This document shows positions 11,550-24,541 of a stretch of 64,000 nucleotides of DNA, piece after piece. A program made the translations under genes and the position numbers. The DNA is taken from NCBI GenBank assembly GCA_026075535.2, contig AP026548.1, forward strand, positions 2,728,001 to 2,792,000, written 5' to 3'. Position 1 is the first letter of the stretch. Every line of letters begins with the position of its first letter. The notes under the pieces were generated by a model. That model did not search any database, was not told the origin of the DNA, and worked only from the letters and a program-made list of their open reading frames with translations. The stretch comes from Tricholoma matsutake. Its lineage: Eukaryota; Basidiomycota; Agaricomycetes; Agaricales; Tricholomataceae.

Positions 11550-12515
11550 AAATATATATGCACATGTACTGAATGATTCCTTGATTGGGTTTAGATCAGG
11601 GGAGTACATTGGCAAGTAGAGAAGCATAGTACCTGACATATCTCCATCAGACTGACCAGTTCTGCACAAGCTGAACATTGTCATGAACACACACCTGCAT
11701 CATTCAAAACATCTTGTAGAGCATCTGTATGGTGGATCTGGTAATTATTGAGCAGTAGAACACTCTCAACATCTGGGAATGGGTTCATCTGAGGGATCTA
11801 AAGGGTTTTATGATGCAATGTGCATACTGATAGACAAATGATCAACTTATGACATCTTCAACAATGAAATCAAAGAAAGCAAAGGAGTCAAGAGACCCAG
11901 GTATGACATGAGTTGCAATATAGCCTCTCTTGCTCATTGCAGCTACCAATGAGAAATGTTCACCTTGGGTGAAAGGATCTATGAAGTCTGCTGAGTGACC
12001 CAAAGGAGCACATCCATAGTGCCAAGCTACATCATGTTTGTTCTTTGACAATTCATCCACTGTCACAAACTCATCACCAGTCCCTGAGAAGTCATTCCTT
12101 ATAGAGTGTAGAAACTGTGCCCTCATCTCTTCATCTCCTTCTGATGCTATCTTGTGTAAAATATTTTGAGAAAGGCCAGCCCTCTCAAGATTGTCCTGAA
12201 GGGCTGCAATCGAGATGATGATGTCATGATGGACAGCAAGAAACCATTGAAGCTCATCCAGATATGTATCAGGGTGTTGTTGGTACAGTTCCTTCACAGC
12301 AGTAAGTGCAGCAAGTCCAATTGTCTGAGGTTGCTCATGAAGTGGAGGGACTGGAGGTGTGACTGTGCCAAGTTCATCAAAAATCTTTGCCCATCTATAG
12401 AGACTAGTATGGGAGATGAGGAGAGCTGAGCATATATCAGAACAAGACCAACCAGAGATGAAGCACACAGTTTTTGAGGTTGAGAACTGATCTTGCAGTT
12501 GCCCATGACACTGGC
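11550..12515 (-). pseudogene. Tc1/mariner-type (IS630-like) DDE transposase, inactivated
   Basis: The minus strand carries a homeodomain-like helix-turn-helix (SGWSCSDICSALLISHTSLYRW, about 12465-12400) and a linker with a YLDELQWFLAVHHDI segment. The DDE domain follows: FVTVDE carries the first Asp (about 12057), then GYIATHVIPGSLDSFAFFDF, LLLNNYQIHH (11730-11760) and YSPDLNPIKESFST (about 11610-11567). In active relatives the last two motifs are DN and NPIE. Here the second Asp is Asn (codon 11747-11749) and the Glu is Lys (11580-11582). Both are single G-to-A changes at CpG. There is also a TGA near 11690. It is inserted in the integrase of copy D; exact ends and TIRs were not found. Confidence 0.7.
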
Positions 12516-14126
12516 AGTAGATGGCATAGACACTTTTGAAATTGCCTTATTAGGATGTGGGAAAAAAGTTTTGTTTAATTTAGATTCTCATTAATTTCTG
12601 GAAACCTGGTAAGTTCTCACATAAATGCAGAAAATTGTGGTCCACAATTGGAGATAACAGTATCAGGTAATCCATGTAATCACCATACCTGATTTAGGTA
12701 GAGGCACACCAAGCCTAATGATGAGGTTTCCATAGTAGTAGGAATAATATAGACCTCTTTGGCAAAGCAGTCACATAGCATTGTATCCCTGGGCTTCAGG
12801 TAATCCTGTAACAAAATCTACAGATATGTCTCACCATGGTGCTTTCAGTATGGGTTCAGCATTAATTTCCCTGCAGGTTTCTCTGGAAAAAATTTCCCCC
12901 TCATGCATGTATCACATTCATCCATATACCCCAACACAAATTTAGAAATACTGGGCCACTAATAATTTCTCATCACTAATTTCAATGTCTTCCATCTGAC
13001 TGGATGTCTGGCAGCCAGTGTATTATGATGTAACTGGATAATCTCTCTTTGCAAACCCTGATCTCTCAGTACATACACCTTCCCTTGGAATAACACCAAC
13101 CCTTGCTCCTCAGCCCATTCATCTCCTTTAATATCACCCTTCTTCTCTCCATTCAAAGCTTTCATGGCTTCCACTACCTTGTCATCCATTTCCAAGCATT
13201 GTCTTATTTTAGACAACATCTCTATTTCCAAGCTATCTATTAATAGATGCCCTTGACACATAGTGCAAACATGAAAGTATTCAGGTTTGAGTAGCATAAC
13301 ATTTGTATTGTCCTCCTCCACCCCCTTTTGTGATCATTACATCTGGATAATGCATCTGCTCTCCTCATTAAGCTTCCCACTTTATGGATCAGGTGAAAAT
13401 TGAAACACAATAGGAATAACACACAACATGCTTGTCGACAGTTAAGCTTTTTGGCAGACATGAAGTATTGCAGATTCTGGTGATCCATCCAGATCTCAAT
13501 CTGATGTGTCACTCCCTCCAAATAATGTCTCCATGCCTCCAATGCTTGTATTATACCCAACATGTCTTTGTCATGCACATCATAATTCCTCTCCACATCA
13601 TTCAATCCTCAGGATAAATATGTGCAAGGATGCCATTTGTCATCTTTGTATAGCATTGATAATACCACTCCAGTAGCAAAGTTGGATGCATCTGATTCCA
13701 CATGTAAAGGGCATGTGAAATCTACTGGGGCTAATATTGGTCCCTCCACAAACTTCCTCTTTAATTGCTTGAACATTGTCTGCTTTTGCTCCCTCCACCT
13801 CCATACTACTCCCCTTTGTGTGAGGTCATGTAAGGGTGCAGCAATTTTAGAAAAAATTATGCACAAAGTGATGATAGTAATTTGTGAGCCCCAAGAAGGC
13901 TTGCACCTCCTTGACATGGGTGGGTGCAGGCCAATCAGTGATTGCCTGTACCTTAATTGAATCCATCTTAATCTGTTGAGGCCAATTATTAACCCCAGCA
14001 ACTCAATCTCGCTAGCACTGAATATACCAGAGAATCTCAGTATTGGATAATCCACAAGTTCTGTTTGTCCTGTCTGTCCTGTTCAGCTTATGTCACTGCT
14101 GAAGTTGAGCCATGTTTGCCCATGAC

Positions 14127-14800
14127 TTAGACACACATCCACATGCCGGTGCTGTCACTTCCCTCCTTGCTGCAATATCCACATCCCATAAAGCAAGTAC
14201 ATACTACAGTCAACAAAAAAAGAAATACAAATAAAGAAGAAAAAGAAAAAGAAAACCCCTCACAAACCCCAGATTGTGAGGCCAGAGGTGGAAGTGGCCC
14301 AGTGGCCCTGTTGTTGGTGTGCCCATTGGTGATGGTATCATTTGCATCGATGTTGGGGCTGTCCCCATTGGTGTTGGCATTGGCATTGGCATCCTGGTTG
14401 TCATTGGCCTTCCTGTTGTTGTTGGCATCCCAGTTGTCATTGGCCTCCTGGTTGTCGTTGGCATCCTGGTTGTCATTTGTCTCTGGCATCCCCATTGACA
14501 TTGGGATTGGCACAGTCATTGGCGTACCCATTTGCAGTGGTGTTGTTGGTGTTGCTGGGGTTGTTGTTGGCATTGGTGTTGATGTTGGGGCTGGGGATGT
14601 CAGCTTTGTTGGTGTCAACATTAGGGTTGTTGGTGTTGTTGTTGGAGCTGGTGTCATTGGCATTGGCATTGGGGCATTGGTATCATTTGGGGCCATGTCC
14701 CATCATCATCCACCCTATGAGCAGGGGTTTGTAGTGGTGGGTGTTGCTGATGGTCTTGGGGGCCATGTTGATGTCTGCATAGCTGTGCACCCCATATGCA
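14127..14800. repeat. Low-complexity GTTGGCATTG-type array
   Basis: Degenerate repeats of 6 to 18 bases. Read on the minus strand they give Thr/Pro-rich then Asn/Asp/Ala-rich sequence (about five copies of a six-residue unit like NDNQDA). Both strands are open over most of it, which is expected of a triplet-biased repeat and is not evidence for a gene. Confidence 0.6.
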
Positions 14801-15130
14801 CCCCATGAGCAAAGAGGGCTCATGGTGGTGGTGAGAGGTGTGTACCTCATTGCTGTCCCAGTAAAATAGAACCTAAAATACAAGAAAAAAGTATTAGTTA
14901 GTTATGATTCATATGAAATAGAATAGAAAGTGGTTTACCTGGGCCCCATTTTGTGCATTGAAAATGACCACACTGGCAGCATTTTGGTTGCTGGAGTTGT
15001 TAGCAATAGGTCAGATTGATGGTGGGAGTGTGTGAAACAAACATGGTGTCATGAAAATTAATTAAAAAAATGGTGTCACTTTTTTGTTTGTGTGCACACA
15101 TGACCAGATGTCCTGTGCATGGCCACAGGG

Positions 15131-15138
15131 TATATAAA
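15131..15138 (+). promoter_or_regulatory. TATA-like box (TATATAAA)
   Basis: A good TATA match in an otherwise gene-free stretch about 300 bases before the DUF6589 fragment. It may belong to an LTR or to that gene; neither was proven. Confidence 0.25.
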
Positions 15139-15224
15139 CCCTCGCAAACCTCCAATTTTCAAGGACTATCCTCATTTATATTAGTTTTAATTATATTTTG
15201 TGTACATAATTTAGTGACTCTCAG

Positions 15225-15420
15225 TCAGGTCTGGGACCAGTTGTAGCCAGTCCTGGTCAGTTCTATTCTTTTGTGTGAGCTAAGTGAACCATGAACCAGA
15301 CTGGTGCTAGGACCAGTAGGACCATGACCAATGGTCCTATAGAACCAGTTACACTTTGGTTCAGTCCTTGGTCCTTTCCCGGTTTGAAGGACTGGACCTT
15401 GAAGTGCTATCCATCTGCCA
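15225..15420. repeat. Degenerate GGACCAGT/GGTCC-type repeat
   Basis: Words such as GGACCAGT, GGTCCT and CAGTCC recur in both orientations with irregular spacing. No coding sense was seen. Confidence 0.4.
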
Positions 15421-15439
15421 TTTGAAAGGTGAAGGAGCT

Positions 15440-16509
15440 TGGCCAAGAGCATCTCACACAAATCCTTGGCCTGGTTCACACTCAGGTATTCAAGCTTATC
15501 TGGAATAATCTCAATATTCTGTTCCACATTGGAGAACAGCACAAGGATTCAAAGGACCACTTCAACAATGGAACTACTGGGACAAGTATCCCTCTCTTTG
15601 GGGTACCATAGGGCAGCCTTCCATTAGATCTTTTGCCACCTTGCAACAGTGATATTCTAATTCTAGACTTTGAATGGGCTAAGGATGTCCTTCCCTCATT
15701 GAAAGAGATGCAGGAATTGAAAGCTGCTATGCTTTGGCATATTGAAGACATATTTTTTGACATGTTCCCTCAGTGCTGGGTCAAGTTCAAATCATTGATT
15801 CCTCCTCCACCTTCAGCTTTACTTATTCCACTTCATAAAACTGAACAGTATCCTATCCCTGCTATGCATATCAATGAATCAAGTATCAATGGCACCATAG
15901 GTGTTATTTACACTGTACTTTTTGATGCACTCAAACTTTCAGAGGAAGAGGTTGTTATCTAGGCACCAGCCTCAAGATGTGATGATTCTGATCTTTGGGA
16001 CAACACATCAAGATACATGAAAACCTCAACTGGGTCTCTTCCACTGCAAAATAGCAGAGAATTGCTGTACTGCAAATGAGCATTGGGGTCAGCCAAATGG
16101 CATGTCACTGTGATCACTGTGGAAAATCAACTTGATGCTTGCCTGCAAGGCAATTAGGGCAGGATGGAAAGCAAAGCAGCTTCCTCCTTTTACCCAATCA
16201 CAGAATTAATTCTTCAACTCACCCTTCCTGCCAACATACTTGATGGCTTCCATATCTTCTGTCCATCTTCAACCCTCATGGATTGGGTTTCTCAAGTTGG
16301 AGACTATCAGTCTATCCAAGACATCACAAGCAAAATATTCACCAATTTATGCTCAGCACAATGTATTACCAAGCTTTGGCAACCCAAGAGAAGAGATGTA
16401 CCTCTTTAGAGTATCATTTTATTTAACTGAAATGTTATGTGGGAATTGTGTGCTGCCATCAGACATAGTTATATAGGGAGTGTTGTAAATGTTATGCTCA
16501 TTGGGTGGT
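15440..16509 (+). pseudogene. DUF6589-family protein fragment, cut off by gypsy copy B
   Basis: Plus-strand segments match the core of Agaricomycete DUF6589 proteins. These are PIPAMHINESSINGTIGVIY (about 15857-15915), ASSFYPITELILQLTLPANI followed by LDGFHIFCPSS (16175-16270), then QCITKLWQPKRRDVPL and a short tail with GSVVNVML that runs into the LTR at 16510. Stops and frame changes occur between segments (for example TAG at 15960-15962 and TAG at 16407-16409), so it is non-functional. The family is of unknown biochemical function and is often repeat-associated in these fungi. This copy comes from a different subgroup than the one at 54733, since little sequence is shared. Confidence 0.6.
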
Positions 16510-16950
16510 TATAAGGGCAACCTTAGAAGCCACTTAATTAATGGACTAGCAAAGGGAAATCTGAAGTTAAAATTATGGTACATATTACAGGGAGTGGAGG
16601 CACACCTAGCAAAGGGAAATCCAAAGAGAAAACTCTAAGGACCCCTTTTCCAATGCCCAGTATATGTGAAGATTGCAAAAATCAAATAATAGTCTAAAAA
16701 TAGAAAAAGGTGGAAATAGGCAGATCAAGGCTGAATGACATCATACCAAGGGGTAGATGTCGGAAGGGGTACTAAATATAAAACTGTCAACATGCAAAAA
16801 TGTGATAGAAAAGGAAATTAGTAATAAAATAAGGAAAAATCATAGAAAATGAAGAATAGAAGGAAATGAAGTGAGGAAAAATATAGGACAAACATAAAAA
16901 ATAGGAGAAACACACAGGGCACCCCCCCTAGTCCCCCTAGTCCCCTCACA
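16510..16950 (-). repeat. 3' LTR of copy B
   Basis: Begins TATAAGGGCAACC and ends CCCCTCACA. Matches the reverse complement of the copy E LTR, with a small internal expansion. It is followed directly by the last coding bases of pol (16951-17038). Confidence 0.8.
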
Positions 16951-17038
16951 TCACCTCTCTAAGATGCATTGCCCCGATGCATCTGGAATCACATATGACC
17001 AAAGTCAGTGACCTGAATGCGACACAGTGCAGCAGTGT

Positions 17039-18322
17039 TATAAGGGCAACCTCAGCCTCTAGCAAAGGGAAATCTGAAGTTAAAATTATACTACATATTA
17101 CAGGGATTGGAGGTGCACCTAGCAAAGGGAAATCCAAAGAGAAAACTCTAAGGACCCCTTTGCCAATGCCCAGTATATGTGAAGACTGCAAAAATCAAAT
17201 AATAGTCTAAAAATAGAAAAGGTGGAGATAGGCAGATCAAGGCCGCTGAATATGAATCTATAGGGGGTTTGCTTAAGATGTAGGTGCACAGCTTGCTTAA
17301 GTATAAGTCAGCTTAAGCACATATTGCCTGTAATATTGTATGCACAGAAACAATAATTGAACACCCTGAGCTCATGTCCTGTCTCAACCATGTTGCTAAA
17401 GCACCCTCCCTGCTCAAGCATCCTCCCCACTCAAGCACCCTCCCCACTCAAGCACCCTCCCCACTCAAGCACCCTCCCCACTCAAGCATCCTCCTGCTCA
17501 AGCACTATCCCCACTCCCTGCTCAAGCACCCTCCTGCTCAAGCACCCACACTCTCTGCTCAAGCAAGCTCTCCACTCAAGCAGACCCACCAAGCTTGAGC
17601 ACCCTTCCTGCTCAAGCACCTCCAATCTCAAAACAGGGATAGGACTACTTAATGTGCTTAAGCACTGAGCACTCAATAAGCATCTTAAGCAGTCCATGAG
17701 CCAGCTTATAAACAAGCACAGCTTAAGCACCCAATTGAGGTGCCAAACAAATAACAATAATATAAATATGTCTCTACTGACACTTCCACCCTTTGGAAAC
17801 CACATATTATGGCCTCAAATTGCTTCATTCTATATTATGTGGACTTCTCTGGTACAGGCAGTAGCAGCATGACCAGTTTTAACATAGTGTGGTGAACTTT
17901 GAACTTTGAACACCTGACTAAATTGATGAACTAAATTGATGACTAAGTCTGAGTTTGATTCAAAGTTTATGTGGATTAAGCATTGTTCAAAGGGCTTAAT
18001 GAGCTTAAGGAGATATCGTGCTTAAGCCAACTTATACTTAAGCAAGCCATGCATCTACATCTAAGGTTACTTAAGTAAACATCCTATGGTGCTTGGCCAA
18101 ATGACATCATACCAAGGGGTAGATGTCGGAAGGGGTGCTCTGCCTCTAAATATAAAACTGTCAACATGCACAAACATGATAGAAGGGAAATTAGTAATAA
18201 AAAAGGAAAAATCATAGAAAATGAAGAATAGAAGGAAATGAAGTGAGAAAAAATATAGGACAAATGTAAAAAATAGGAGAAACACACAGGGCACCCCCCT
18301 GAGTCCCCCTAGTCCCCTTACA
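17039..18322 (-). repeat. Solo LTR inserted in copy B, split by a TIR element
   Basis: LTR pieces 17039-17251 and 18100-18322 form one LTR of the copy E family. It is flanked by AGTGT at 17034-17038 and 18323-18327, and the pol sequence of copy B continues across it. The internal part was lost by LTR-LTR recombination. Confidence 0.8.
17252..18099. mobile_element. Non-autonomous TIR element rich in CTTAAGC motifs
   Basis: Interrupts the solo LTR with a probable 3-bp AAT duplication (17249-17251 and 18100-18102). Near both ends, matching sequence occurs in inverted orientation (GCTTGCTTAAGTATAAGT, with GATGTAGRTGCA just outside). The middle (about 17400-17600) holds about a dozen copies of CTCAAGCACCCTCC-like units. 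No protein was recognised. Confidence 0.6.
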
Positions 18323-18497
18323 AGTGTGCTGTTGGTGGAATTCCTTGACTAACTGAGGGGCATTCACATCAGACTCCTCAACCCATGAATTCTCCTCATA
18401 CCCACAACCCTTCCAGTGCACCAAATACTGGAGTTTTCCTCAATGCAACTGGCTGTCCAAGATTGACTCAACTTTGTACTGGGGTTCTCCCTCGATC

Positions 18498-18923
18498 TAT
18501 AAGGGCAACCTAAGCCTTTAGCAAAGGGAAATCCGAAGTTAAAATTATACTACATAGTACAGGGATTGGGGACACACCTAGCAAAGGGAAATCCAAAGAG
18601 AAAACTCTAAGGATCCCTTTGCCAATGCCCAGTATATGTGAAGACGACAAAAATCAAATAATAACCTAAAAATAGAAAAGGCGGAGATAGGCAGATCAAG
18701 GCTGCCGAATGACATCATACCCAGGGGTAGATATTGGAAGGGGTATCCGCCTCTAAATATAAAACTGTCAACATGCACAAACATGATAGAAAGGGAAAAT
18801 TAGTAATAAAATCCAGAAAAATCATAGAAAATGAAGAATAGAAGGAAATGAAGTGAGGAAAGATATAGAACGAATATAAAAAAATAGCAGAAACACACAG
18901 GGCATGCCCCTAGTCCCCTTACA
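18498..18923 (-). repeat. 3' LTR of copy A
   Basis: 426 bases, begins TATAAGGGC and ends CCCTTACA on the plus strand. Preceded by CGATC. Confidence 0.85.
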
Positions 18924-21900
18924 TCACCCCCTCTCTAAGATGCATCACCCCGATGCATTCGAAATTGCATATGACCAAAGTCTGTGACTTGAATGCAATG
19001 CAGTGCAGCAGTGTGCTGTCGGTGGAATTCCTTGACTAACCGAGGGGCATTCACATCAGACTCTTTGACCCACGAGTTCTCCTCATACCCATAACCCTTC
19101 CAATGCACCAAATACTGGAGTTTTCCTCGATGCAAATGGCTGTCCAAGATTGACTTGACTTTGTATTGGGGTTCTTGCTCGATTACTGTAGGCGGTGGTG
19201 GTGGGTGTGAATGGCGTCCCGGGAATGGATCTGGGGGAGCTGGAAGGAGTTTCATGACATGGAAGACTGGGTGGAGTCTGGACATGGAGGCTGGGAGGCA
19301 TAGATGATAGGCATGCATTCCAACACACTTGACAATGGGAAAAGGTCCCAGGAAGTGATGAGTGAGTTTCTTGGATGGACATGTAGTGGAGATGTCACTG
19401 GAGTCAAGATAAACTCGATCACCAACCTTGTACTGAGGGGTTGGAGAATGGCATTGGTTGTAAAAGCATGCCATGTCATCCTTCAACTTTGCTAAGGCTG
19501 CCTTTGCCTCCTCCAAGCTATTCCACATGTGTTCTGTAAACTCATTCACTGTCTCGATGTGTGAGGGAGTTTGACGAGGTTCAAATCCCATGCATGGATG
19601 TCGTCCAGTGTCTAAGAGGAAAGGAGTCTGTTGAGTGGAAGCATGGACATGGTTGTTGTATCCGAACTCGGCCAAGGGGAGAAGATCGTCCCAATCGTCC
19701 TGGCATTCATTGACAAAGATGCAGATGTACTGCTCCAGTTCCTGGTTGACTCACTCAGTCTTGCCATCAGTTTGTGGGTGATAAGTGGTCAAAGCAAGGA
19801 GTTTGATCTCCAGGAGTCAGTACAGCTCGTGAGTGAACTCTGCCATGAACTGAGGGCCACAATCAGAGAGGAAAGCACCAGGAAGTCCATGTAATTTCCA
19901 CACATGGTGGAGGTAGAGTCAGGTGGCACCCAGGGCACTGACAGTGGTGTGAGTGGGAATGAAGTGAGCGCATTTTCCCACTGAATCAACTGTGCACATC
20001 ACCACATCAAATCCATTCAACTCTGGCAACTCCACCACACACAAAGTCAACACTGACAACATCCCAATGACTCTCTGGAACAGGAAGAGGGTGTAGCTCA
20101 CCAATGGGTTTGCGACAAGGAACCTTGGTGTGTAAGCAAAGGTCACAAGTGCGACAATACTGACCAATGAGCCGTGACATTTGTGGCCACCAATAATTCT
20201 GTGAGGTGAGCTCCAAGGTCTTCCAGCATCCAGGATGATCAGCAATCTGTGAGTCATGGTGTTGGGATATGATGCACCGGTGAAGGTCTGGGTCATTGGA
20301 AACATAGATGCGGTCCCTGAAATACAACAAGTCCTCTTTTTCAGCCCACTTTGCTGCACACAAGGAAAGGGTGGATCCCTTCCTCAGTTCTTTAACAGCT
20401 TGGGCAACAACATCCTCATGTAAACCGCTACAGTTTGCATGACAAATGTCACGTAGGATGTCCCGCTCCTTGCCCTGGGGTGCGATGCCTTCCAGTGCCC
20501 GAATGGTGAACAGGTCTGGCTGCAACAACACAATGTTTTGGTTGTCATTGCTGCCATCCCCATGGTCTGCACGTCAGGAGAGGGCATCAGTCTTCCCCAT
20601 GCTGTGACCTGGATGGTGGTGCAAGGAGAAGTTCAATCTGGATAGATACAGGGACCAACGAGCTTGACGATGGTTCAATTTCTTGGCCATCATAAAGTAC
20701 TCAAGATTCTTGTAATCCGTCCAAATTTCCACCTTGTGTTGGGCACCCTTGAGGAAGTGTCGCCACTCCTCAAGCGCACACATTATTGCCAACATCTCCT
20801 TGTCATGGATCTCATAGTCTCGCTCTACAGCACTAAGGCTTTTGGAGTAGAATGCAACAAGATGCCACTTCTGGTCCTCCGGAGACTGCTGAGACAACAT
20901 GGCGCCTGTTGCAAAGTCAGAACCGTTGGCTTCTACATGAAAAGGACGCGAATCGTCAGCAAATGTAAGGATGGGAGTGGAAGTGACCATCTCTTTAAGC
21001 CTTTCGAATGCCTCCTGTTGTGCATTATCCCACCTCCATGCCTCCTTTCCTGTCAAGGTGAACAGTGGTCATGCATGATGTGAGAAATCCTTGATAAAAT
21101 GCTGATAGAAATTGATGAAGCCCAGGAAAGACTGCACCTCTTTCTTGTTCGTGGGCATCGGCCAAGCCGTGACCCCATTCACCTTCATAGGATCCATCTC
21201 TACCTGACCCTCCAAGATAATCAGGCTGAGGTACTCAATCTTGGTCTTCTCAAACTCGCACTTGTCCTGACGAAGGTAGAGTTTGTACTGTCGAAGCCAT
21301 TCTAGGATGAGGCGCGTGATGCAACGGTGCTCTTCAACTGTGCAAGTGAAGATGAGGATGTCATCGAGATAGATGCAGACAACGCCTTCGAGGATGAGGT
21401 CATGGAAAATGTTGTTCATCATGGTCTGAAAGGTGGCAGGACTATTAGTAAGGCCAAAGAACATGACAAGTGGTTCAAAAAGACCACAGTTGGTACGAAA
21501 GGCTGCCTTCCACTCATCTCCCTCCTTTATCCTCACATTATTGTAGCCCCAATGGACGTCAAGCTTGGTGAAGTATCAGGCTCCATGGAGCTGGTTCATG
21601 AGTTCAGAGATGAGAGGTAGTGGGTAGCAATTTTTGACCATGATGTTGTTGAGCCTTCTGTAGTCTTGAACCGGTCGAAGTGAGCCATCCTTCTTCTTGA
21701 CACAGAAAAAAGGAGAGGCCATGGGTGACTTCGATGGTCGAATACGTCCAGAGGCCAGGTGTTTGTCTATGAACTGGTCAAGCTGTCATTGTTCTTCAGG
21801 AGAGAGAGGATAGACCTTGCAGGATGAGGGGGTTGCACCAGGGGTGAGTTTGATTGCGTGATCCCATGGCTTGCACACAGGGAGAGAGTCGAACAATTCC

Positions 21901-24115
21901 TTGGAGAACACGTCTCCAAACTCATGGAGATGAGGGAGCAAGGAATTAGTAGAGGATTTAGCAGCATTGTTTTTGTGGAAGGCCTCGGCGAGGCGTTGGG
22001 ATATGTTCAATGTAGCACACACCTCGTGCGATGGACGAATCACAGTGTAGAAGATCTGATCACCTTCCTCCACTTCCTCTGGCTCCTCATCATCATCATC
22101 TGAGTCTGGCATCAGATCAGGAACCCCTTCCAACTCCACTTCAGGTATAGGCAGGGGTCCAGCACGTCACTTCTGAGTGCGTCGTATTGTGGCCTTCTGT
22201 CCATGATGTTCTTGCCTGGCTTCTGTGAAACAAGTATGACAGCGGGATGGACATCGGCTCATGGTAACCTCCCCGGTATGCCAGTCAACCTCTGGGTTAT
22301 GGTCTCAAAGCCATGGATAGCCCAAAATCACCTTTTGCTTTCCTAATTGAGTGACAGCAAAACGGGCATGCTCACTATGATCTTTGTAACAGAGGACCAG
22401 GTCTACAACCTCTCAGATGGCACCAGCTTCATTTGGGGACCCATCCACATTATACACAGGTATCGGATGTGAGAGTGAGTGAGTATTTAGGCAATGTTGT
22501 TGTGCAAGATGGGCATCGATGAAGAGACCGGTTGCACCAGAGTCCAGGAGCGCAGAGACACCAAGTATCTGTCCAGTGTCGGTTGTCTGCAGTTCGATTG
22601 CTAGGTTCAAGGAATGTGTAGAGGGAGTGGATGCAACAATATATTTGCATGGTAGTTTATGCTCCCATGATTTAATTTTGGTGTGTGGAGCAGAGGGAGA
22701 GATGGGAAGAGCAGGTACATCTTCAGCCAACTTCGAAGGGTCAGAGAGGGGAACAGTCACAGAAATGGATTCATTCTCCAGGGATTCAACTGACAAAACT
22801 TCAAAGTGGTTATGGACAGGCAGTGAGGGCATACAATTCACTCGCTGCGAATAGAAAAATCCTGCTCCTCTACAACTTCTGACTTGATCTCCTCTGCAAC
22901 CTGATCCTTCGCTTCCTCAACATCTACAAGCGCCAACAAGTCTTGGAGGAGTTCATCTCACCCCTCAGGGGTGAGCATGTGGATATCCTGACAATGGGGA
23001 CATGCTCCAGCCCTGTGCCCAGTTTCCCCACAATGGTAGCAGAGATCCAACCTACGTGCACGGCTGTGGGTTGCATCAACATCCATTGGTACTGGGACAT
23101 TGACAGCTGGTGTGGGAGTTTGACAAACAGGAATGGGGTTAAGGCAGGGAAGGGTTCGATTGAAGGTGTAGGGTGCATGAGTGGTAGTTGGAGCATGGAA
23201 TGCAGTGTTAAACACCGCATTTGTGAGTCGGTTCTCATCACAGAGTGAAGCAGCTTCATACCAAGCATAGATATCATCGTCCACTGGGCGCCCTTCCAAC
23301 ATCTGGTGCAATCTGGTCCTGAATTTCTTGGTTGAGGCCTGGTCGGAACTTCACCACCACTGGTAGCCCACTCCCATATCCTGCCATGTCCACCAAATCC
23401 TTAAACTAATCATCCATGGATCGACATGCCTGGTGGTAAGAGGATGACTTAAGTTGTGTCACTGCTCGGTGGCACTCGTTGAGGGGACAAAAGTGGCATA
23501 CAAACTCAGCTCGAAAGTCACCCCAAGTGGAGAAAGGTAGAGAACTGAGTTCTTTAGTTTGACGCAGAATACGGTCCACATAGAGATAGGCGCGTTCAGA
23601 TTTCATGTATATGAAGGCCCAATAAATTTTTGCAGCCTCATCGACGAATTGATGTGACTGGAGACTGATGTATAACTCACAGGAATTAAGGAATGCATGT
23701 CCCTGCGCATGTGCACCATTAAATTCAGTGGGGGGGGGGATGGTTTGATCTGGGCGCGCTCTTTAGTGGGCGCATTTGGCAGTACATCGTTGTTGGGTGC
23801 ACTTGGAGTCGCAATGGGGGGAATATTGGTCATAGGGTTAGTCTGGAGGGTCCTGACAAAGTTTTCAATCATAGATCTAAGCGAATCGATTTGCGCGCAT
23901 ATTCTGGAAATGTCACTTTCAAATGCATTGAGGCCCTCTGATGCATCCATGTTGCTAGGGAGCATGTTTGGCGAAAATGGCAGTGCAGTAAAGGCAAGAC
24001 TGTCTGGAACAGTGTGTAGGGAGTCTGTGGAGCTTTGGGAAGCGTCGTCCACTCTGTACCTGCCTATCTTGGGCAGTGCGTTCACAATTTCAGGCCTTAG
24101 GGGAGAGTTTTCTAC

Positions 24116-24541
24116 TATAAGGGCAACCTCAGCCTCTAGCAAAGGGAAATCCAAAGTTAAAATTATACTACATAGTACAGGGATTGGGGACACACCTAGC
24201 AAAGGGAAATCCAAAGAGAAAACTCTAAGGATCCCTTTGCCGATGCCCAGTATATGTGAAGACAACAAAAATCAAATAATAACCTAAAAATAGAAAAGGC
24301 GGAGATAGGCAGATCAAGGCCGCCGAATGACATCATACCTAGGGGTAGATGTCGGAAGGGGTACTCCGCCTCTAAATATAAAACTGTCAACATGCACAAA
24401 CATGATAGAAAGGGAAAATTAGTAATAAAATCCGGAAAAATCATAGAAAATGAAGAATAGAAGGAAATGAAGTGAGGAAAAATATAGAATGAACGTAAAA
24501 AATAGGAGAAACACACAGGGCATGCCCCTAGTCCCCTTACA
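24116..24541 (-). repeat. 5' LTR of copy A
   Basis: 426 bases, next to the primer-binding region (GGGGAGAGTTTTCT, about 24100-24113). Followed by CGGTC and then copy B pol. Confidence 0.85.

Larger units (their letters stand above)
9557..14110 (-). pseudogene. Old Ty3/gypsy chromovirus pol remnant (copy D), split by two insertions
   Basis: Minus-strand pieces appear in pol order. RT thumb comes first (about 14110-13610, with VQAFLGLTNYY), then RNase H (13605-13330, with IWMDHQNLQYFMSAKKL and ADALSR) and the integrase zinc-binding part (13321-12960). The integrase core (to about 12560) has HGLPDTVISNCGPQFSAFM. After the Tc1-type insertion come the integrase C-terminal part (about 11535-11250, with YNVGDLVWLSTKNLNIP) and the first half of the chromodomain (EYVVKEILDS, about 11200-11126). 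After the foldback insertion comes the second half (KDYTDKNDLWEPEEN, 9783-9680). Many stops and frameshifts are present. The second catalytic Asp of the integrase is Asn (12647-12649). It is too divergent to belong to the family of copies A, B, C and E. Gag, protease and most of RT are missing. Confidence 0.75.
18498..24541 (-). mobile_element. Gypsy/chromovirus copy A (full length, decayed)
   Basis: 3' LTR 18498-18923, internal region 18924-24115, 5' LTR 24116-24541 (both 426 bases). It sits in the linker before the copy B chromodomain with the imperfect duplication CGATC (18493-18497) / CGGTC (24542-24546). Minus-strand order is gag (about 24050-22850, with the CCHC box CYHCGETGHRAGAC near 23010), protease (LLDSGATGLFID, near 22530), RT (YLDD near 21365), RNase H, integrase, and the chromodomain ending at 18935. 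Stops and frameshifts split it into at least seven open segments. A 4-bp insertion (ACAC at about 20035 on the plus strand) breaks the integrase and is shared with copy B. Protein identity to copy E remains high, so the decay is moderate. Confidence 0.85.

Noticed and set aside
14143..14808. 221-codon hydrophobic plus-strand frame
   Set aside because: Produced by the triplet-biased GTTGGCATTG repeat, which is open in several frames on both strands; no start context or family.
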